From: Clostridia bacterium | GTDB lineage: Bacteria > Bacillota > Clostridia > Oscillospirales > CAG-272 | NCBI GenBank assembly: GCA_017621695.1 | Contig: JAGASP010000031.1 | Location: 1 to 32,881 of the forward strand | Direction of reading: 5' to 3' | Length of the DNA: 32,881 nucleotides | In this document: piece by piece, positions 23,018 to 31,440 of the stretch | Layout of the letters: every line of letters begins with the position of its first letter | Numbering within the stretch: the first letter of the stretch is position 1 | Notes under the pieces: model-generated | Database searches by the model: none | What the model was told of the DNA's origin: nothing | Seen by the model: the letters and a program-made list of their open reading frames with translations, nothing else | Translations under genes and position numbers: made by a program

Positions 23018-23575
23018 TTATGCGCGGGACAGATACTCGCCGGTACGGGTGTCGATCTTCAGAACCTCGCCCTCGTTGATGAAGAGCGGAACCTTAACGA
23101 CAGCGCCGGTCTCCAGGGTTGCGGGCTTGAGGGTGTTGGTTGCGGTGTTGCCTGCGAAGCCGGGCTCGGTCTCGGTAACCTGCAGCTCAACGAATGTGGG
23201 GGGCTCAACGCCCAGGATGGTGCCCTTGTAGGAGATGATCTTGCAGATCATTTCTTCCTTGACGAACTTGAAGTTGTCGTCAACCTGATCGTGGTTGATG
23301 AGGGTCTCTTCCCAGGTCTCGGTGTCCATGAAGTGATACAGGTCACCGTCGTCGTAGGAATACTGCAGATCCTTACGCTCGATGTGTGCGTTCTCAAACT
23401 TATCGGTGGGGTTGAAAGTACGCTCGGTCACGCCGCCGCTGATGCAGTTCTTGATCTTGGCACGGACGAACGCTGCGCCCTTACCGGGCTTTACGTGCTG
23501 AAATTCGATGACCTGATAGACGACACCGTCCATGTCAAAGGTCAAACCGTTTTTGAAATCGCCAGCTACTACCAT
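23018..23575 (-). CDS. efp: Elongation factor P
   Basis: The 185-residue protein has the normal EF-P length and three beta-barrel domains. The N-terminal KOW-like domain is ~1-65, with the loop [11 protein letters not shown] that carries the Lys (Lys32) modified in many bacteria. The OB domains include [15 protein letters not shown] and the terminal [28 protein letters not shown]. It binds ribosomes stalled at polyproline stretches. The ATG has GGAGGTTT upstream. A promoter lies at 23666-23694, and the CD1247-type gene follows in the same operon. Confidence 0.97.
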   Translation of the reverse strand: MVVAGDFKNGLTFDMDGVVYQVIEFQHVKPGKGAAFVRAKIKNCISGGVTERTFNPTDKFENAHIERKDLQYSYDDGDLYHFMDTETWEETLINHDQVDDNFKFVKEEMICKIISYKGTILGVEPPTFVELQVTETEPGFAGNTATNTLKPATLETGAVVKVPLFINEGEVLKIDTRTGEYLSRA

Positions 23576-23665
23576 AATAGTAAACCTCCAAAAATTTTGT
23601 CTTCCACTGTGTCCGATCCCTGAAAAAAGGAGCGAACAGAGTGACGGATTTTATACTTACGCTAT

Positions 23666-23694
23666 ATTATACACTATTTTTTGCCGCTTTTCAA
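23666..23694 (-). promoter_or_regulatory. Sigma-A promoter of efp
   Basis: On the minus strand TTGAAA (23694-23689), a 17-bp spacer and a perfect TATAAT (23671-23666). It is 91 bp upstream of the ATG. Confidence 0.88.
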
Positions 23695-23734
23695 GGGGGT
23701 TTTGATATTTTTTTGCGAATGTATGCAGAATTTT

Positions 23735-23763
23735 TTGCAAAATGATGCTTGGGCGGGTGTAAT
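23735..23763 (+). promoter_or_regulatory. Candidate sigma-A promoter of the helical-protein gene
   Basis: TTGCAA (23735-23740), a 17-bp spacer and TGTAAT (23758-23763). It is 56 bp upstream of the ATG at 23819 and weaker than the other promoters here. Confidence 0.55.
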
Positions 23764-23818
23764 TTTCCGTATATGCGGGACATACTATGCATATCCGATA
23801 TCAGAAAGGAAGCAAATC

Positions 23819-24295
23819 ATGGAACAAAATCATCAAATGCTCAGCACCAATGCCGATCAGAATCCTCCCGAAATTCAACTTGCGACAGAGCTTTACAAAA
23901 ACATCAACATGGGCTCGGAGGCATCCCTCCATCTCCTGCCCAAGGTCAAGAACAACGAGCTCAAGACCCTTATGACGGCGGCCATGTGCTACTATGAAAA
24001 AGCTGCGGGAAAAGCCGAAAAGTTCATCAAGGAGCACGGTAACAAGCCCGAAGAGGAGTCTATGATGACCCGTATGGCCTCCCGCGCGGGCATCGCCATG
24101 AACACCCTGATGGATGATAGCACGAGCCATATCGCTCAGATGATCGTCAAGGGCTCTACCATGGGTGTGACCGAAGCGACCAAGCTCTTGCATCAGTACG
24201 AGGGGCGGGACGGATGCGGCGAAATGCTTGATCTGGCAAGAGAATGGGTGGACTTTGAAGAGGCGCACATCGAAAAAGTGAAGGCGTTTTTGTGA
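23819..24295 (+). CDS. Helical (ferritin-like bundle) protein of unknown function
   Basis: The 158-residue, mostly alpha-helical soluble protein runs from TELYKNINMGSEASLHLLPKVKNNELKTLMTAAMCYYEKAAGKAEKFIKEHG to LLHQYEGRDGCGEMLDLAREWVDFEEAHIEKVKAFL. The pattern of four amphipathic helices with Glu and His residues (EEAHIEKVK) suggests a ferritin-like or DUF-type bundle. No full di-iron motif could be set out with confidence. The ATG at 23819 has AAAGGAAG upstream. It lies divergent from efp and is followed by an AT-rich palindrome (24345-24366) before the rimP operon. I do not recognise the family. Confidence 0.8.
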   Translation: MEQNHQMLSTNADQNPPEIQLATELYKNINMGSEASLHLLPKVKNNELKTLMTAAMCYYEKAAGKAEKFIKEHGNKPEEESMMTRMASRAGIAMNTLMDDSTSHIAQMIVKGSTMGVTEATKLLHQYEGRDGCGEMLDLAREWVDFEEAHIEKVKAFL

Positions 24296-24344
24296 ATTTC
24301 GGTATTTTTCGTGGGTCTTGACCAAAAAAATCCCCCAAAAGATG

Positions 24345-24366
24345 GAAAATTTATCGATAAATTTTC
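24345..24366. other. 22-bp perfect AT-rich palindrome
   Basis: GAAAATTTATC followed directly by its reverse complement, so no loop is implied. It is centred 32 bp upstream of the -35 box of the rimP promoter. It could be an operator or simply an AT-rich transcript end; no poly-T tract follows. Confidence 0.75.
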
Positions 24367-24386
24367 AATAAAAATTCAAAAAACTA

Positions 24387-24415
24387 TTGCAATTCAAGGA
24401 AATGTATGGTATACT
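24387..24415 (+). promoter_or_regulatory. Sigma-A promoter of the rimP-nusA-infB operon
   Basis: TTGCAA (24387-24392), a 17-bp spacer ending TGG and TATACT (24410-24415, extended -10). It is ~90 bp before the rimP ATG. Confidence 0.85.
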
Positions 24416-24435
24416 GTTAATGTAGAAGAGTATGG

Positions 24436-24471
24436 TAAGAGTGGGTTTTGGCGAATCCACTCTTAACTTTT
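24436..24471 (+). promoter_or_regulatory. Leader hairpin, possible attenuator of the rimP operon
   Basis: TAAGAGTGG (24436-24444) pairs perfectly with CCACTCTTA (24457-24465). With two inner A-T pairs and one G-T pair the stem reaches 12 bp around a 6-nt loop. AAC and a run of four T follow. It lies between promoter and rimP. A role in NusA-dependent control is inferred. Confidence 0.5.
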
Positions 24472-24503
24472 GCCGCTCATCGACGAAAGGAGTTGGAAAC
24501 AGT

Positions 24504-25022
24504 ATGTCGGAATCCGAAAGCCTTTCCAAGCCCACCCGCCCCATAAGGCGCCCCACAGGGAGCCGCGCGCGTGTGGCAGAAACGGTACGCGAGCTTATCA
24601 CGCCCATTTCCGAGGAATTGGGCTACTTGCTTTGGGACGTGGAATACGTCAAAGAGGGTGCTGATATGATCCTGCGTGTCACCATTGACACCGAGGAGGG
24701 TATCACCATCGAGGACTGCGAGCGCATGACCCGCGCCATTGATCCCATTCTGGACGACGCAGACCCTGTGCCTGACGCATATCTTTTAGAGGTCTCCTCC
24801 CCCGGTATCGAGCGCGACCTGACCCGCCCTGAGCATTTTGATTACTGCGCGGGTGCTGAGGTAGAGCTTCGCCTGTTTGCTCCCGTGGACGGAAGCAAGA
24901 CCTGGCGAGGGATCCTCAAGGGCCTTGACGAAGAGGGGCGCATGGTGTTGGAGATCGCGGGTGTCGAGCGGGTGTTCGAGGCTGCTGCCGTATCCAAGGC
25001 CAAAACCGTATTTGATTTTTGA
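24504..25022 (+). CDS. rimP: Ribosome maturation factor RimP
   Basis: The 172-residue protein has the two-domain RimP layout: an N-terminal alpha/beta domain with LGYLLWDVEYVKEGADMILRVTID, EGITIEDCERMTRAIDPILDD and YLLEVSSPGIERDLTRPEHF (the conserved SSPG(I/L)xRPL region), then a C-terminal SH3-like domain with WRGILKGLDEEGRMVLEI. It assists 30S subunit maturation. The ATG follows GAAAGGAG at a longer than usual distance (12-14 nt). It is the first gene of the nusA-infB operon. The distance to nusA (244 bp) is much greater than usual and contains a repeat. Confidence 0.93.
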   Translation: MSESESLSKPTRPIRRPTGSRARVAETVRELITPISEELGYLLWDVEYVKEGADMILRVTIDTEEGITIEDCERMTRAIDPILDDADPVPDAYLLEVSSPGIERDLTRPEHFDYCAGAEVELRLFAPVDGSKTWRGILKGLDEEGRMVLEIAGVERVFEAAAVSKAKTVFDF

Positions 25023-25140
25023 GGAGAGCGTTGCAAAACCACAAAAAGCGTCGCATCTCCCAAGGGCTCAAAATCCCCTGTAAACAAACGATACAGACAC
25101 ATTTCCCCATGCGGGACACACCCGACCAAGATGCTCTTTT

Positions 25141-25218
25141 TAAGTTCTTGGAGGGTAGGGCAAATGATGCCACAGGCATATTTGGCCGAACTCGTGAGGC
25201 GACCTTCTTCCAAGAAGG
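25141..25218 (-). repeat. Rearranged terminator-like repeat between rimP and nusA
   Basis: Read on the minus strand, a CCTTCTT/AAGAAGG hairpin (25203-25209 and 25212-25218) leads into a segment ending near 25141 as CTCCAAGAACTTAAAAA. This matches the element family at 30080 in reverse orientation. A ~40-bp insert in the middle holds an ATGCC/GGCAT mini-hairpin. The 244-bp gap 25023-25266 has no gene. Confidence 0.6.
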
Positions 25219-25266
25219 GTCCCACAAAAATAAATAACAAAAAATTATCCGAAAGGACGAACGACT

Positions 25267-26292
25267 ATGAACGCGGAATTTTTCGCCGCCCTTGAACAGC
25301 TTGAAAAAGAGAAGGGCATTCCCCAGTCTTATATGCTGGAAAAGATCGAAGCAACACTCCTGTCTGCATTCAAGAAGGAGTACGGCCCCACGGCCATGAT
25401 GCGCATTGATATGAACACCGAAAAGAAAAAGATGAAGGTGTTCCGCCAGCGCACGGTCGTTGAAGAGGTGCTGGATCCCGTATGTGAGATCACCTTGGAG
25501 GAGGCCAAGACCATTTCCAAGAGAGCAACGCTGGGCGGTGTCGTGGAAAACGAGGTCAAGACCGAGAATTTCCGCCGTCTGAGTGCCGCCGCAGGTAAGT
25601 CTATTTTCATTCAGGCCGTCCGCGAGGGCGAGCATCAGGCCGCGCAGGAAGCCTACCGCAACCGCAAGGAAGAGATCATGACTGCTACGGTCAGCAAGAT
25701 CAACCTTCCCGATGGCGCTGTGCTTCTGGAGCTGGACAAGGGCACCAATATCCTCACCCAGAGCGAGCAGATCCCCGGAGAGGTATTCACCGTGGGTCAG
25801 AAGGTCAAGGTCTACGTGACCGAGATCAACAAGGACGTCAGCGAGCCTGTCGTCAACCTCTCCAGAATCCATCCCAAGATGGTATGGCGTCTTTTCGAGC
25901 TGGAAGTGCCTGAGATCCAGGAGGGCATCGTGCTGGTCAAGGGCGTTTCCCGTGAGGCTGGCTCCCGCTCCAAGATCGCCGTCTATTCCCGCGATCCCGA
26001 CGTGGATGCCGTGGGCGCTTGTATCGGTACGCACAATATGAGAATTGATAACATCCTCTCCGAGCTGGACGGTGAAAAGATCGACATCATTACCTACAGT
26101 GAGGTTCCCGAGGAATACATCGCCGCCGCGCTGGCACCCGCTACCGTCAACTCCGTGACCATGCTCGACGAGCGTAGCTGTGTTGTCAAGGTGGATGCCG
26201 ATCAGCTTTCTTTGGCCATCGGTGCCAAGGGTCAGAACGTGCGTCTGGCTGCCAGATTGACCGGCTTCAAGATCGACATCAAGGCAGAATAA
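25267..26292 (+). CDS. nusA: Transcription termination/antitermination factor NusA
   Basis: The 341-residue protein lacks the C-terminal acidic repeats, as in other Firmicutes. It has an N-terminal RNA-polymerase-binding domain (~1-130), an S1 domain (~135-200: IMTATVSKINLPDGAVLLELDKG through GQKVKVYVTEIN), and KH1 (~205-275: SRIHPKMVWRLFELEVPEIQEGIVLVKGVSREAGSRSKIAVYS). The KH-type GACIGTHNMRIDNILSELDGEKIDII and LAIGAKGQNVRLAARLTGFKIDI follow, carrying both GxxG loops. It acts in transcription pausing, termination and antitermination. The ATG follows GAAAGGACG. It is the second gene of the operon. Confidence 0.97.
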   Translation: MNAEFFAALEQLEKEKGIPQSYMLEKIEATLLSAFKKEYGPTAMMRIDMNTEKKKMKVFRQRTVVEEVLDPVCEITLEEAKTISKRATLGGVVENEVKTENFRRLSAAAGKSIFIQAVREGEHQAAQEAYRNRKEEIMTATVSKINLPDGAVLLELDKGTNILTQSEQIPGEVFTVGQKVKVYVTEINKDVSEPVVNLSRIHPKMVWRLFELEVPEIQEGIVLVKGVSREAGSRSKIAVYSRDPDVDAVGACIGTHNMRIDNILSELDGEKIDIITYSEVPEEYIAAALAPATVNSVTMLDERSCVVKVDADQLSLAIGAKGQNVRLAARLTGFKIDIKAE

Positions 26293-26311
26293 TCCCAAAG
26301 GAGGTGCGCCC

Positions 26312-26611
26312 ATGAGCGATCATAAGAACGCCCCCGGCGGAAAAGTCAAAAAGATTCCCATGCGGCAGTGCCTCGGATGCAACGAGCACAAACCCAAGGC
26401 GGAGCTTTTGCGGGTCGTGCGCAGTCCCGAGGGAGAGATCTCTCTGGATTTCACGGGTAAAAAATCCGGTAGAGGCGCATATATCTGCAAGGATCTGACC
26501 TGCCTCAAAAAAGTGCGCAAAAGCCGCAGGCTGGAGCACAATCTCGAATGTCCCATCTCTCCGGAGGTTTATGACCGCATGGAGGCCGAGCTTTCGGAGG
26601 CGGACGCATGA
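26312..26611 (+). CDS. rnpM: YlxR/RnpM family RNA-binding protein
   Basis: The 99-residue DUF448 protein has KKIPMRQCLGCNEHKPKAELLRVVRSPEGEI, the GRGAYIC motif and the C-terminal KKVRKSRRLEHNL. The conserved CxGC-type pair near residues 20-23 and the GRGAY-C motif identify the family. In B. subtilis the homologue YlxR (RnpM) binds RNase P and modulates its activity. It lies 19 bp after nusA and its stop overlaps the next start by 4 bp. The symbol is taken from the B. subtilis homologue. Confidence 0.9.
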   Translation: MSDHKNAPGGKVKKIPMRQCLGCNEHKPKAELLRVVRSPEGEISLDFTGKKSGRGAYICKDLTCLKKVRKSRRLEHNLECPISPEVYDRMEAELSEADA

Positions 26612-26997
26612 AGGACCGCCAAAATGTTTCGGGTGTGCAACCCGCCGATCAGATCAACCGTCTCGTGTCTACGCTGGGTCTCTGCCGCCGTGCCGGCGGA
26701 CTCATCCTGGGTGCACCCATGGTATGCGAAGCCATGCGGGATCCCAAAAAGGCGCCCATTGCCGTGATCGAAGCCTGTGACACGTCGGACGGAACGCACG
26801 ACAAGCTGATCTCCAAGTGCAGCTATTATCAAGTCCCGCATTATCGCATTCCCGTTACGACCGAGCTTTTGGGACATACCGTCGGAAAATCCGGCGCGGT
26901 CGCCGCCGTTGGCATCACCCACGAAGGGCTTTTCGTTTCTCTCAAAAAATATCTCCCCGAGCCCTCACCCTTGAAAGAGGTATACCACCATTCTTAA
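26608..26997 (+). CDS. L7Ae-family ribosomal/RNA-binding protein (YlxQ)
   Basis: The 129-residue protein has the L7Ae/L30e/S12e fold: NRLVSTLGLCRRAGGLILGAPMVCEAMRD, then VIEACDTSDGTHDKLISKCSYYQVP and TTELLGHTVGKSGAVAAVGITHEGL. It matches YlxQ, a K-turn-binding protein encoded between ylxR and infB in Firmicutes. The ATG overlaps the ylxR stop as ATGA, showing translational coupling. The gap to infB is 35 bp. Confidence 0.92.
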   Translation: MKDRQNVSGVQPADQINRLVSTLGLCRRAGGLILGAPMVCEAMRDPKKAPIAVIEACDTSDGTHDKLISKCSYYQVPHYRIPVTTELLGHTVGKSGAVAAVGITHEGLFVSLKKYLPEPSPLKEVYHHS

Positions 26998-27032
26998 TAT
27001 GCATTTGATCCTTTATCATATAGGAGGAAAAC

Positions 27033-30000
27033 ATGGCCGTATTCAATCCGCAATTTAAAATTAACCAGATGGCAAAGGACATGGGTCTGAAGAGCAAGGA
27101 GCTGACAGATCTCTTGACAGCCAAGGGTATCTCTGACGTGAAAAATCAGAAATCTCTGACTGAACATGAATTCAGTGTGCTGTTTGCTACCCTGACCGAA
27201 GCAAATCAGGTTGACAACATCTATGACTATATGGATGGAATTACCTGTATTCCCTCCAAGAAGGCTGCCGAGCGTGCCGCCGCCGAAAAGGCCGCTGCCG
27301 CCGAAAAGGCTGCCGCCGAAAAGGCTGCTGCCGAAAAGGCCGCTGCCGAAAAGGCTGCTACTGAAAAGGCTGCTGCTGAAAAGGCCGCTGCTGAAAAGGC
27401 TGCTGCAGAGAAGGCCGCTGCCGAAAAGGCTGCTGCAGAGAAGGCTGCTGCTGAAAAGGCTGCCGCAGAGAAGGCCGCTGCCGAAAAGGCTGCCGCAGAG
27501 AAGGCTGCTGCCGAGAAGGACGCTGCCGAAAAGGCTGCTGCCGAGAAGGCCGCCGCAGAGCGTGCTGCAGAAAAGGCCGCCGCTGAAAGAGCGGCACTTG
27601 AGCGCACTGCCAAAGCGTTGATCGCACAGCGTCAGGCCGCCGCTCAGCAGAAAAACAACACATCCGATCGCCGTCAGGAGCGTCCCGCAGGCAACCCCTC
27701 TGCCCAGACGCGTCCCGCTGGTGACCGTCCTGCAGGTGACCGTCCCACAGGCGACCGTCCCACAGGCGACCGTCCCCGCAACGGAGATGCATCCCGTGCA
27801 CCCGCCGCAGGTGGCCGCGATGCTCGCTTTGCGCAGGGTCAGAAGACCGATCGCTTTGCACAGGCAGGTCGTCCCGACAGCCGCGACAATCGCGATAATC
27901 GCGGTCAGCAGAAGAACGACCGTCCTCAGAATGCGCGCCCCGACAACCGCGGGGACCGCTTCGACGGACGCGAGCGCGGCGAGGATTACGTACCCAACAC
28001 CCCCCGCGAGCACTTCCAGGTGCAGGCCATCGTCCGTGAGCAGACCCCCAAGGGCGGTATCCAGCAGACCAAGCCTCGCGGCGCGACCCGCGTGGTCGAT
28101 ACCCGCTCTGCCGATGACGTGGATCTTTCCAAGTACGATGAGCGTTTGGATTCCTTTGTGTCCGAGCGCGTACAGGATACCCACGGCGGTAGCCAGAAGA
28201 TCGGCAAGAAGCCCGGTCAGCAGGCAAACGGCCGTCCCGGCTCCAAGAAGCAACAGCCGCAGCCTATGATGAAGGGCGGCAAGCCCATGCCCGGTAAGAA
28301 GGCGGCTCCTGTCAAGAAGCAGCCTCTCAACGTAGAGATCCCCGACGAGATCGTGGTCAGCGACTTGGCCGCGCGTCTCAAGGTGACGGTCGGTGAAGTG
28401 GTCAAGCGCCTCATGCTGATGGGCATGATGGTGACCGCAAATCAGACCGTAGATTTTGACACCGCCGCCATCGTTGCCGATGAGCTGGGCGCTGTCGTTA
28501 CCAAGGAAGTCGTGGTTACCATTGAAGAAAAGCTCTTCGATACCACCGAGGATACCGAGGACGTGCTGAAGCCCCGTGCGCCTGTTGTGTGCGTCATGGG
28601 TCACGTTGACCACGGTAAGACCTCTCTTCTGGACGCGATCCGTCACACCCACGTGACCGCAGGCGAGGCCGGCGGTATCACCCAGCACATCGGTGCTTAC
28701 CGTGTGCAGATCAACGGTCAGGACATTACCTTCCTGGACACCCCCGGTCACGAGGCCTTTACCGCCATGCGTGCCCGCGGTGCACAGGCTACCGATATTG
28801 CCATTCTGGTCGTCGCCGCAGACGACGGTATCATGCCCCAGACGGTGGAGGCGATCAACCACGCCAAGGCCGCAGGTATTGACATTGTGGTTGCCATCAA
28901 CAAAATGGATAAGCCCGGTGCCGATCCCGAAAACATCAAGCAGGAGCTTACAAAATACGAGCTCGTTCCCGAGGAGTGGGGCGGTGATGTCATCTGCGTT
29001 CCCGTCTCCGCATTGACCGGCATGGGTATTGACGATCTTCTGGAGAACGTACTGCTCGTTGCCGAAGTGAAGGAGCTCAGAGCCAATCCCGCACGCCGTG
29101 CCAAGGGTATTGTCATCGAGGCCAAGCTGGATAAGGGTCGCGGCCCCGTCGCTACCGTTTTGGTACAGAACGGTACCTTGAAGAGCGGTGACATTGTCAT
29201 CGCGGGTACAGCCGTGGGTCACGTCAGAGTCATGTCCGACCACAACGGTCGTGCCGTCAAGGTGGCAGGTCCTTCGGTTCCCGTAGAGATCACGGGTCTT
29301 TCCGACGTGCCGGATGCAGGTGACGAGTTCGAGGCAGTCATCGACGAGCGTATGGCTCGTGAGCTGGCTGAGCAGCGCCGCAACAAGGCCAAGGAAGAGA
29401 TCTTCAAGGCCAATGCAAGAGCCAACCTCAATGACCTCTTCAGCCAGATGAATGCAGGTATCAAGGACCTTAATATCATCGTCAAGGCAGACGTGGACGG
29501 TACGGTGGAGGCTGTGAAGGCATCTCTGCAGAAGCTTTCCAACGAAGAAGTCCGCGTGCGTGTCATCCACTCGGCTTGCGGCGGTATCACCGAGGGCGAC
29601 GTTACCTTCGCCGCTGCATCCAACGCCATCATCGTGGGCTTCAACGTTCGTCCCGATAAGCAGGCGATGGATTCCGCTGACAGACAGAACGTGGAGATCC
29701 GTACCTACCGTGTCATTTACGAGTGCATCGAGGAGATCGAGGCCGCTATGAAGGGTATGCTTGCGCCCAAGTTCCGTGAGAGCATTCTGGGTCATGCCGA
29801 GGTGCGTCAGACCATCCACGTGCCCAATGTGGGCACCATTGCCGGTTCTTATATCACCGACGGTAAGATTGCCCGTTCCGCCCAGATCCGTATCGTCCGC
29901 GACGGTATCGTGATCTTTGAAGATAAGATCAGTTCCCTCCGCCGCTTCAAGGACGACGTCAAGGAAGTGGCCACCGGCTACGAATGCGGTGTCGGTCTGG

Positions 30001-30068
30001 ATCGCTTCAACGACATCAAGGTCGGTGACATTCTCGAGGCCTTCGTCATGGAGGAGATTCCTCAGTAA
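27033..30068 (+). CDS. infB: Translation initiation factor IF-2 with long Ala/Glu/Lys repeat region
   Basis: The 1011-residue protein begins with an IF2-N type domain (~1-60). A run of about 20 AAAEK-type pentads (~76-193) follows, then an Arg/Asp/Gly/Pro-rich stretch with GDRP(A/T) repeats (~225-310). A second IF2-N domain is at ~430-490. The GTPase domain carries GHVDHGKTS (G1, ~523), [10 protein letters not shown] (G2), DTPGHEAF (G3), NKMD (G4) and SAL (G5); domains II-IV follow. It delivers initiator fMet-tRNA to the 30S subunit. The ATG has TAGGAGGAAA upstream. The pentad run is longer than in most IF-2 proteins and is nearly pure at the DNA level, so length variation between strains is likely. 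It is the last gene of the conserved block; rbfA does not follow. Confidence 0.97.
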   Translation: MAVFNPQFKINQMAKDMGLKSKELTDLLTAKGISDVKNQKSLTEHEFSVLFATLTEANQVDNIYDYMDGITCIPSKKAAERAAAEKAAAAEKAAAEKAAAEKAAAEKAATEKAAAEKAAAEKAAAEKAAAEKAAAEKAAAEKAAAEKAAAEKAAAEKAAAEKDAAEKAAAEKAAAERAAEKAAAERAALERTAKALIAQRQAAAQQKNNTSDRRQERPAGNPSAQTRPAGDRPAGDRPTGDRPTGDRPRNGDASRAPAAGGRDARFAQGQKTDRFAQAGRPDSRDNRDNRGQQKNDRPQNARPDNRGDRFDGRERGEDYVPNTPREHFQVQAIVREQTPKGGIQQTKPRGATRVVDTRSADDVDLSKYDERLDSFVSERVQDTHGGSQKIGKKPGQQANGRPGSKKQQPQPMMKGGKPMPGKKAAPVKKQPLNVEIPDEIVVSDLAARLKVTVGEVVKRLMLMGMMVTANQTVDFDTAAIVADELGAVVTKEVVVTIEEKLFDTTEDTEDVLKPRAPVVCVMGHVDHGKTSLLDAIRHTHVTAGEAGGITQHIGAYRVQINGQDITFLDTPGHEAFTAMRARGAQATDIAILVVAADDGIMPQTVEAINHAKAAGIDIVVAINKMDKPGADPENIKQELTKYELVPEEWGGDVICVPVSALTGMGIDDLLENVLLVAEVKELRANPARRAKGIVIEAKLDKGRGPVATVLVQNGTLKSGDIVIAGTAVGHVRVMSDHNGRAVKVAGPSVPVEITGLSDVPDAGDEFEAVIDERMARELAEQRRNKAKEEIFKANARANLNDLFSQMNAGIKDLNIIVKADVDGTVEAVKASLQKLSNEEVRVRVIHSACGGITEGDVTFAAASNAIIVGFNVRPDKQAMDSADRQNVEIRTYRVIYECIEEIEAAMKGMLAPKFRESILGHAEVRQTIHVPNVGTIAGSYITDGKIARSAQIRIVRDGIVIFEDKISSLRRFKDDVKEVATGYECGVGLDRFNDIKVGDILEAFVMEEIPQ
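27259..27610 (+). repeat. 15-bp tandem repeats within infB encoding AAAEK pentads
   Basis: The coding repeat of about 20 units has the DNA theme GCTGC(C/T)GA(A/G)AAGGC. It is interrupted only by single changes (T, D and R residues). The predicted product is a long charged helix. Confidence 0.9.
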
Positions 30069-30079
30069 GGGCGGGGGAG

Positions 30080-30145
30080 CACGCAAGGAACCTTCTTGAA
30101 AGAAGGTTCCTCGACCTCCAAGAACTTTTATCAAAGGATAGGAGA
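30080..30145 (+). repeat. Terminator-like repeat element after infB
   Basis: An 11-bp perfect stem (AGGAACCTTCT at 30086-30096 with AGAAGGTTCCT at 30101-30111) has loop TGAA. CGACCTCCAAGAACTTTTAT follows. It belongs to the family at 32665 and 32820. It lies between infB and the Nudix gene, where rbfA would be expected. Confidence 0.8.
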
Positions 30146-30193
30146 TATCTATATTGAAAAAAGAAACCGCCACAAAAAAAGGAGTGATGAAAG

Positions 30194-30631
30194 ATGGCGA
30201 TTACCTACGAAAAATCTTGTGGAGCGCTTGTGTTCCGCCAAGACCCGAAAACGGGTCGTATGTACATACTGATGATCCGTCACAAGCACGGTGGCCATCG
30301 TTCATTCCCCAAGGGACACGTGGAGGCGGGAGAGACCGAGCATCAGACTGCCATTCGCGAGGTTGAGGAAGAGACGGCTGTAAAAATCCGTATTACCTCA
30401 GATTTCTCCGAAAAAGTGCATTACAGCCCCATGCCCGGTGTGCGCAAGGAAGTGGTATATTTTTTGGCATTGACCGACCAGAAGCACACACGTCCCCGCG
30501 ATGGCGAGATCGCTGACGTGGGTTGGGTCGCTGTGGAGAGCGCCGAGCATTCTCTGACCCACGAAAATGACAAGATCGTATTCCGCGCGGCCATGAAAAA
30601 GCTCAATGAAATGATGGGCGGTATTGTTTGA
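30194..30631 (+). CDS. Nudix hydrolase, Ap4A-hydrolase-like
   Basis: The 145-residue protein carries a Nudix box GHVEAGETEHQTAIREVEEETAV, agreeing with GX5EX7REUXEEXGU except that Ala replaces the last Gly. The N-terminal MAITYEKSCGALVFR and the short size resemble bis(5'-nucleosyl)-tetraphosphatases and related housecleaning Nudix enzymes. The exact substrate is not certain. It lies 125 bp after infB, behind a terminator-like repeat. The ATG at 30194 is preceded by GGAGTGATGAAAG. A strong terminator follows its stop. Confidence 0.88.
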   Translation: MAITYEKSCGALVFRQDPKTGRMYILMIRHKHGGHRSFPKGHVEAGETEHQTAIREVEEETAVKIRITSDFSEKVHYSPMPGVRKEVVYFLALTDQKHTRPRDGEIADVGWVAVESAEHSLTHENDKIVFRAAMKKLNEMMGGIV

Positions 30632-30637
30632 CAAAGC

Positions 30638-30672
30638 AAAAGATCGGATCCCTAAGGGATCCGATCTTTTTT
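30638..30672. terminator. Bidirectional intrinsic terminator
   Basis: A 15-bp perfect stem (30638-30652 with 30656-30670) has loop TAA and runs into TTTTTT on the plus strand and AAAA-flanked T residues on minus. It separates the Nudix gene from the convergent phosphodiesterase gene. Confidence 0.95.
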
Positions 30673-30674
30673 AT

Positions 30675-31202
30675 TTATATGTGCACGAGGGTAAACGAGC
30701 CGTTTTCGTAGAGCATACAGCTTTTTTGACTCCCGCCCTTGGGAAACGTTACCGAGCCGGGATTGATGCGGAGGATACCGTTTTGATCCTTTTGGTTGAC
30801 GGGCACGTGGGTGTGTCCCGACAAAAAGACGCTGCCTTCGGGGAGGGGAGGAAGGTCGTTTTCGGTAGGATTGGCGCCGGTTCTGTGTCCGTGCGCGGCC
30901 ATCCAGAGCTTTCCGTCCACAAAGAGCATGGCGGTCTCGGAGAGGATGGGGAAGCGCAACATCATCTGATCCACCTCACCGTCGCAGTTGCCGCGGACGC
31001 AGAGAATGCGGGGGGCATATTCCGACAGGAGGGAGGCGACCTTTTGGGGGTCGTAGTGCTCAGGGATGGGGTTTCGGGGACCGTGATAGAGGAGATCGCC
31101 GAGCAACAGGAGCAGGTCGGGGCGGTGCGCGTCGAAGAGGGCGAGCAGGGATGCGCAGCTTTGCGCGTCGCCGTGGATGTCGGATGCGATCAGGATTTTC
31201 AT
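30675..31202 (-). CDS. YfcE/MJ0936-like metallophosphoesterase
   Basis: The 175-residue protein has calcineurin-type phosphodiesterase motifs in order: ASDIHGD (D-x-H), LLGDLLYHGPRNP (GD-x-x-x-H-G), VRGNCDGEVDQMM (GN-x-D), HGHRTGANP and GHTHVPV (GH-x-H). This matches YfcE-type manganese-dependent phosphodiesterases that act on small phosphodiester substrates in vitro; the natural substrate is not established. The ATG follows AAGGAG. It stands alone between the Nudix terminator and the repeat-rich region before rsgA. Confidence 0.92.
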   Translation of the reverse strand: MKILIASDIHGDAQSCASLLALFDAHRPDLLLLLGDLLYHGPRNPIPEHYDPQKVASLLSEYAPRILCVRGNCDGEVDQMMLRFPILSETAMLFVDGKLWMAAHGHRTGANPTENDLPPLPEGSVFLSGHTHVPVNQKDQNGILRINPGSVTFPKGGSQKSCMLYENGSFTLVHI

Positions 31203-31260
31203 AGGGACTCCTTAGGGGGGATAGGGTTGAAAAAATTTTAGAGGGGACATTCTGTTCAGG

Positions 31261-31440
31261 GGCAGTGCCGCTTGTCAATATCGCGTGACATTCTCCGTGA
31301 CGGTGGTGTATCACCCGATGGGGAGTAGGGCGGTAAATTGTTGTTTAGGCGGCAGTGCCGCCGGCCAATATCGCGTGACACTCTCCGAGGCGAGGGTGAA
31401 TCACCCGATGGAAAATACAACGATAAATTGTTGTTTAGCG
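31261..31440. repeat. 90-bp tandem duplication (two diverged copies)
   Basis: Copy 1 (31261-31350) and copy 2 (31351-31440) align without gaps at a 90-bp offset. They share GGCAGTGCCGC, CAATATCGCGTGACA, CTCCG, TCACCCGATG and TAAATTGTTGTTTAG. Each contains small hairpins: a GGCAGTGCC-type stem (copy 2 extends it to GGCGGC-AGT-GCCGCC) and GGTG-TAT-CACC or GGGTG-AAT-CACCC. There is no gene in 31203-31614. Confidence 0.95.

Noticed and set aside
26994-30173. A 1059-codon open frame antisense to infB.
   Set aside because: It is a shadow of infB's codon bias. It has no ribosome binding site and gives low-complexity Gly/Ser/Leu opposite the AAAEK repeats. infB is unambiguous.
30154-30366. A small open frame overlapping the Nudix start in another frame.
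   Set aside because: It has a TTG start, no family match, and overlaps a well-supported Nudix gene.
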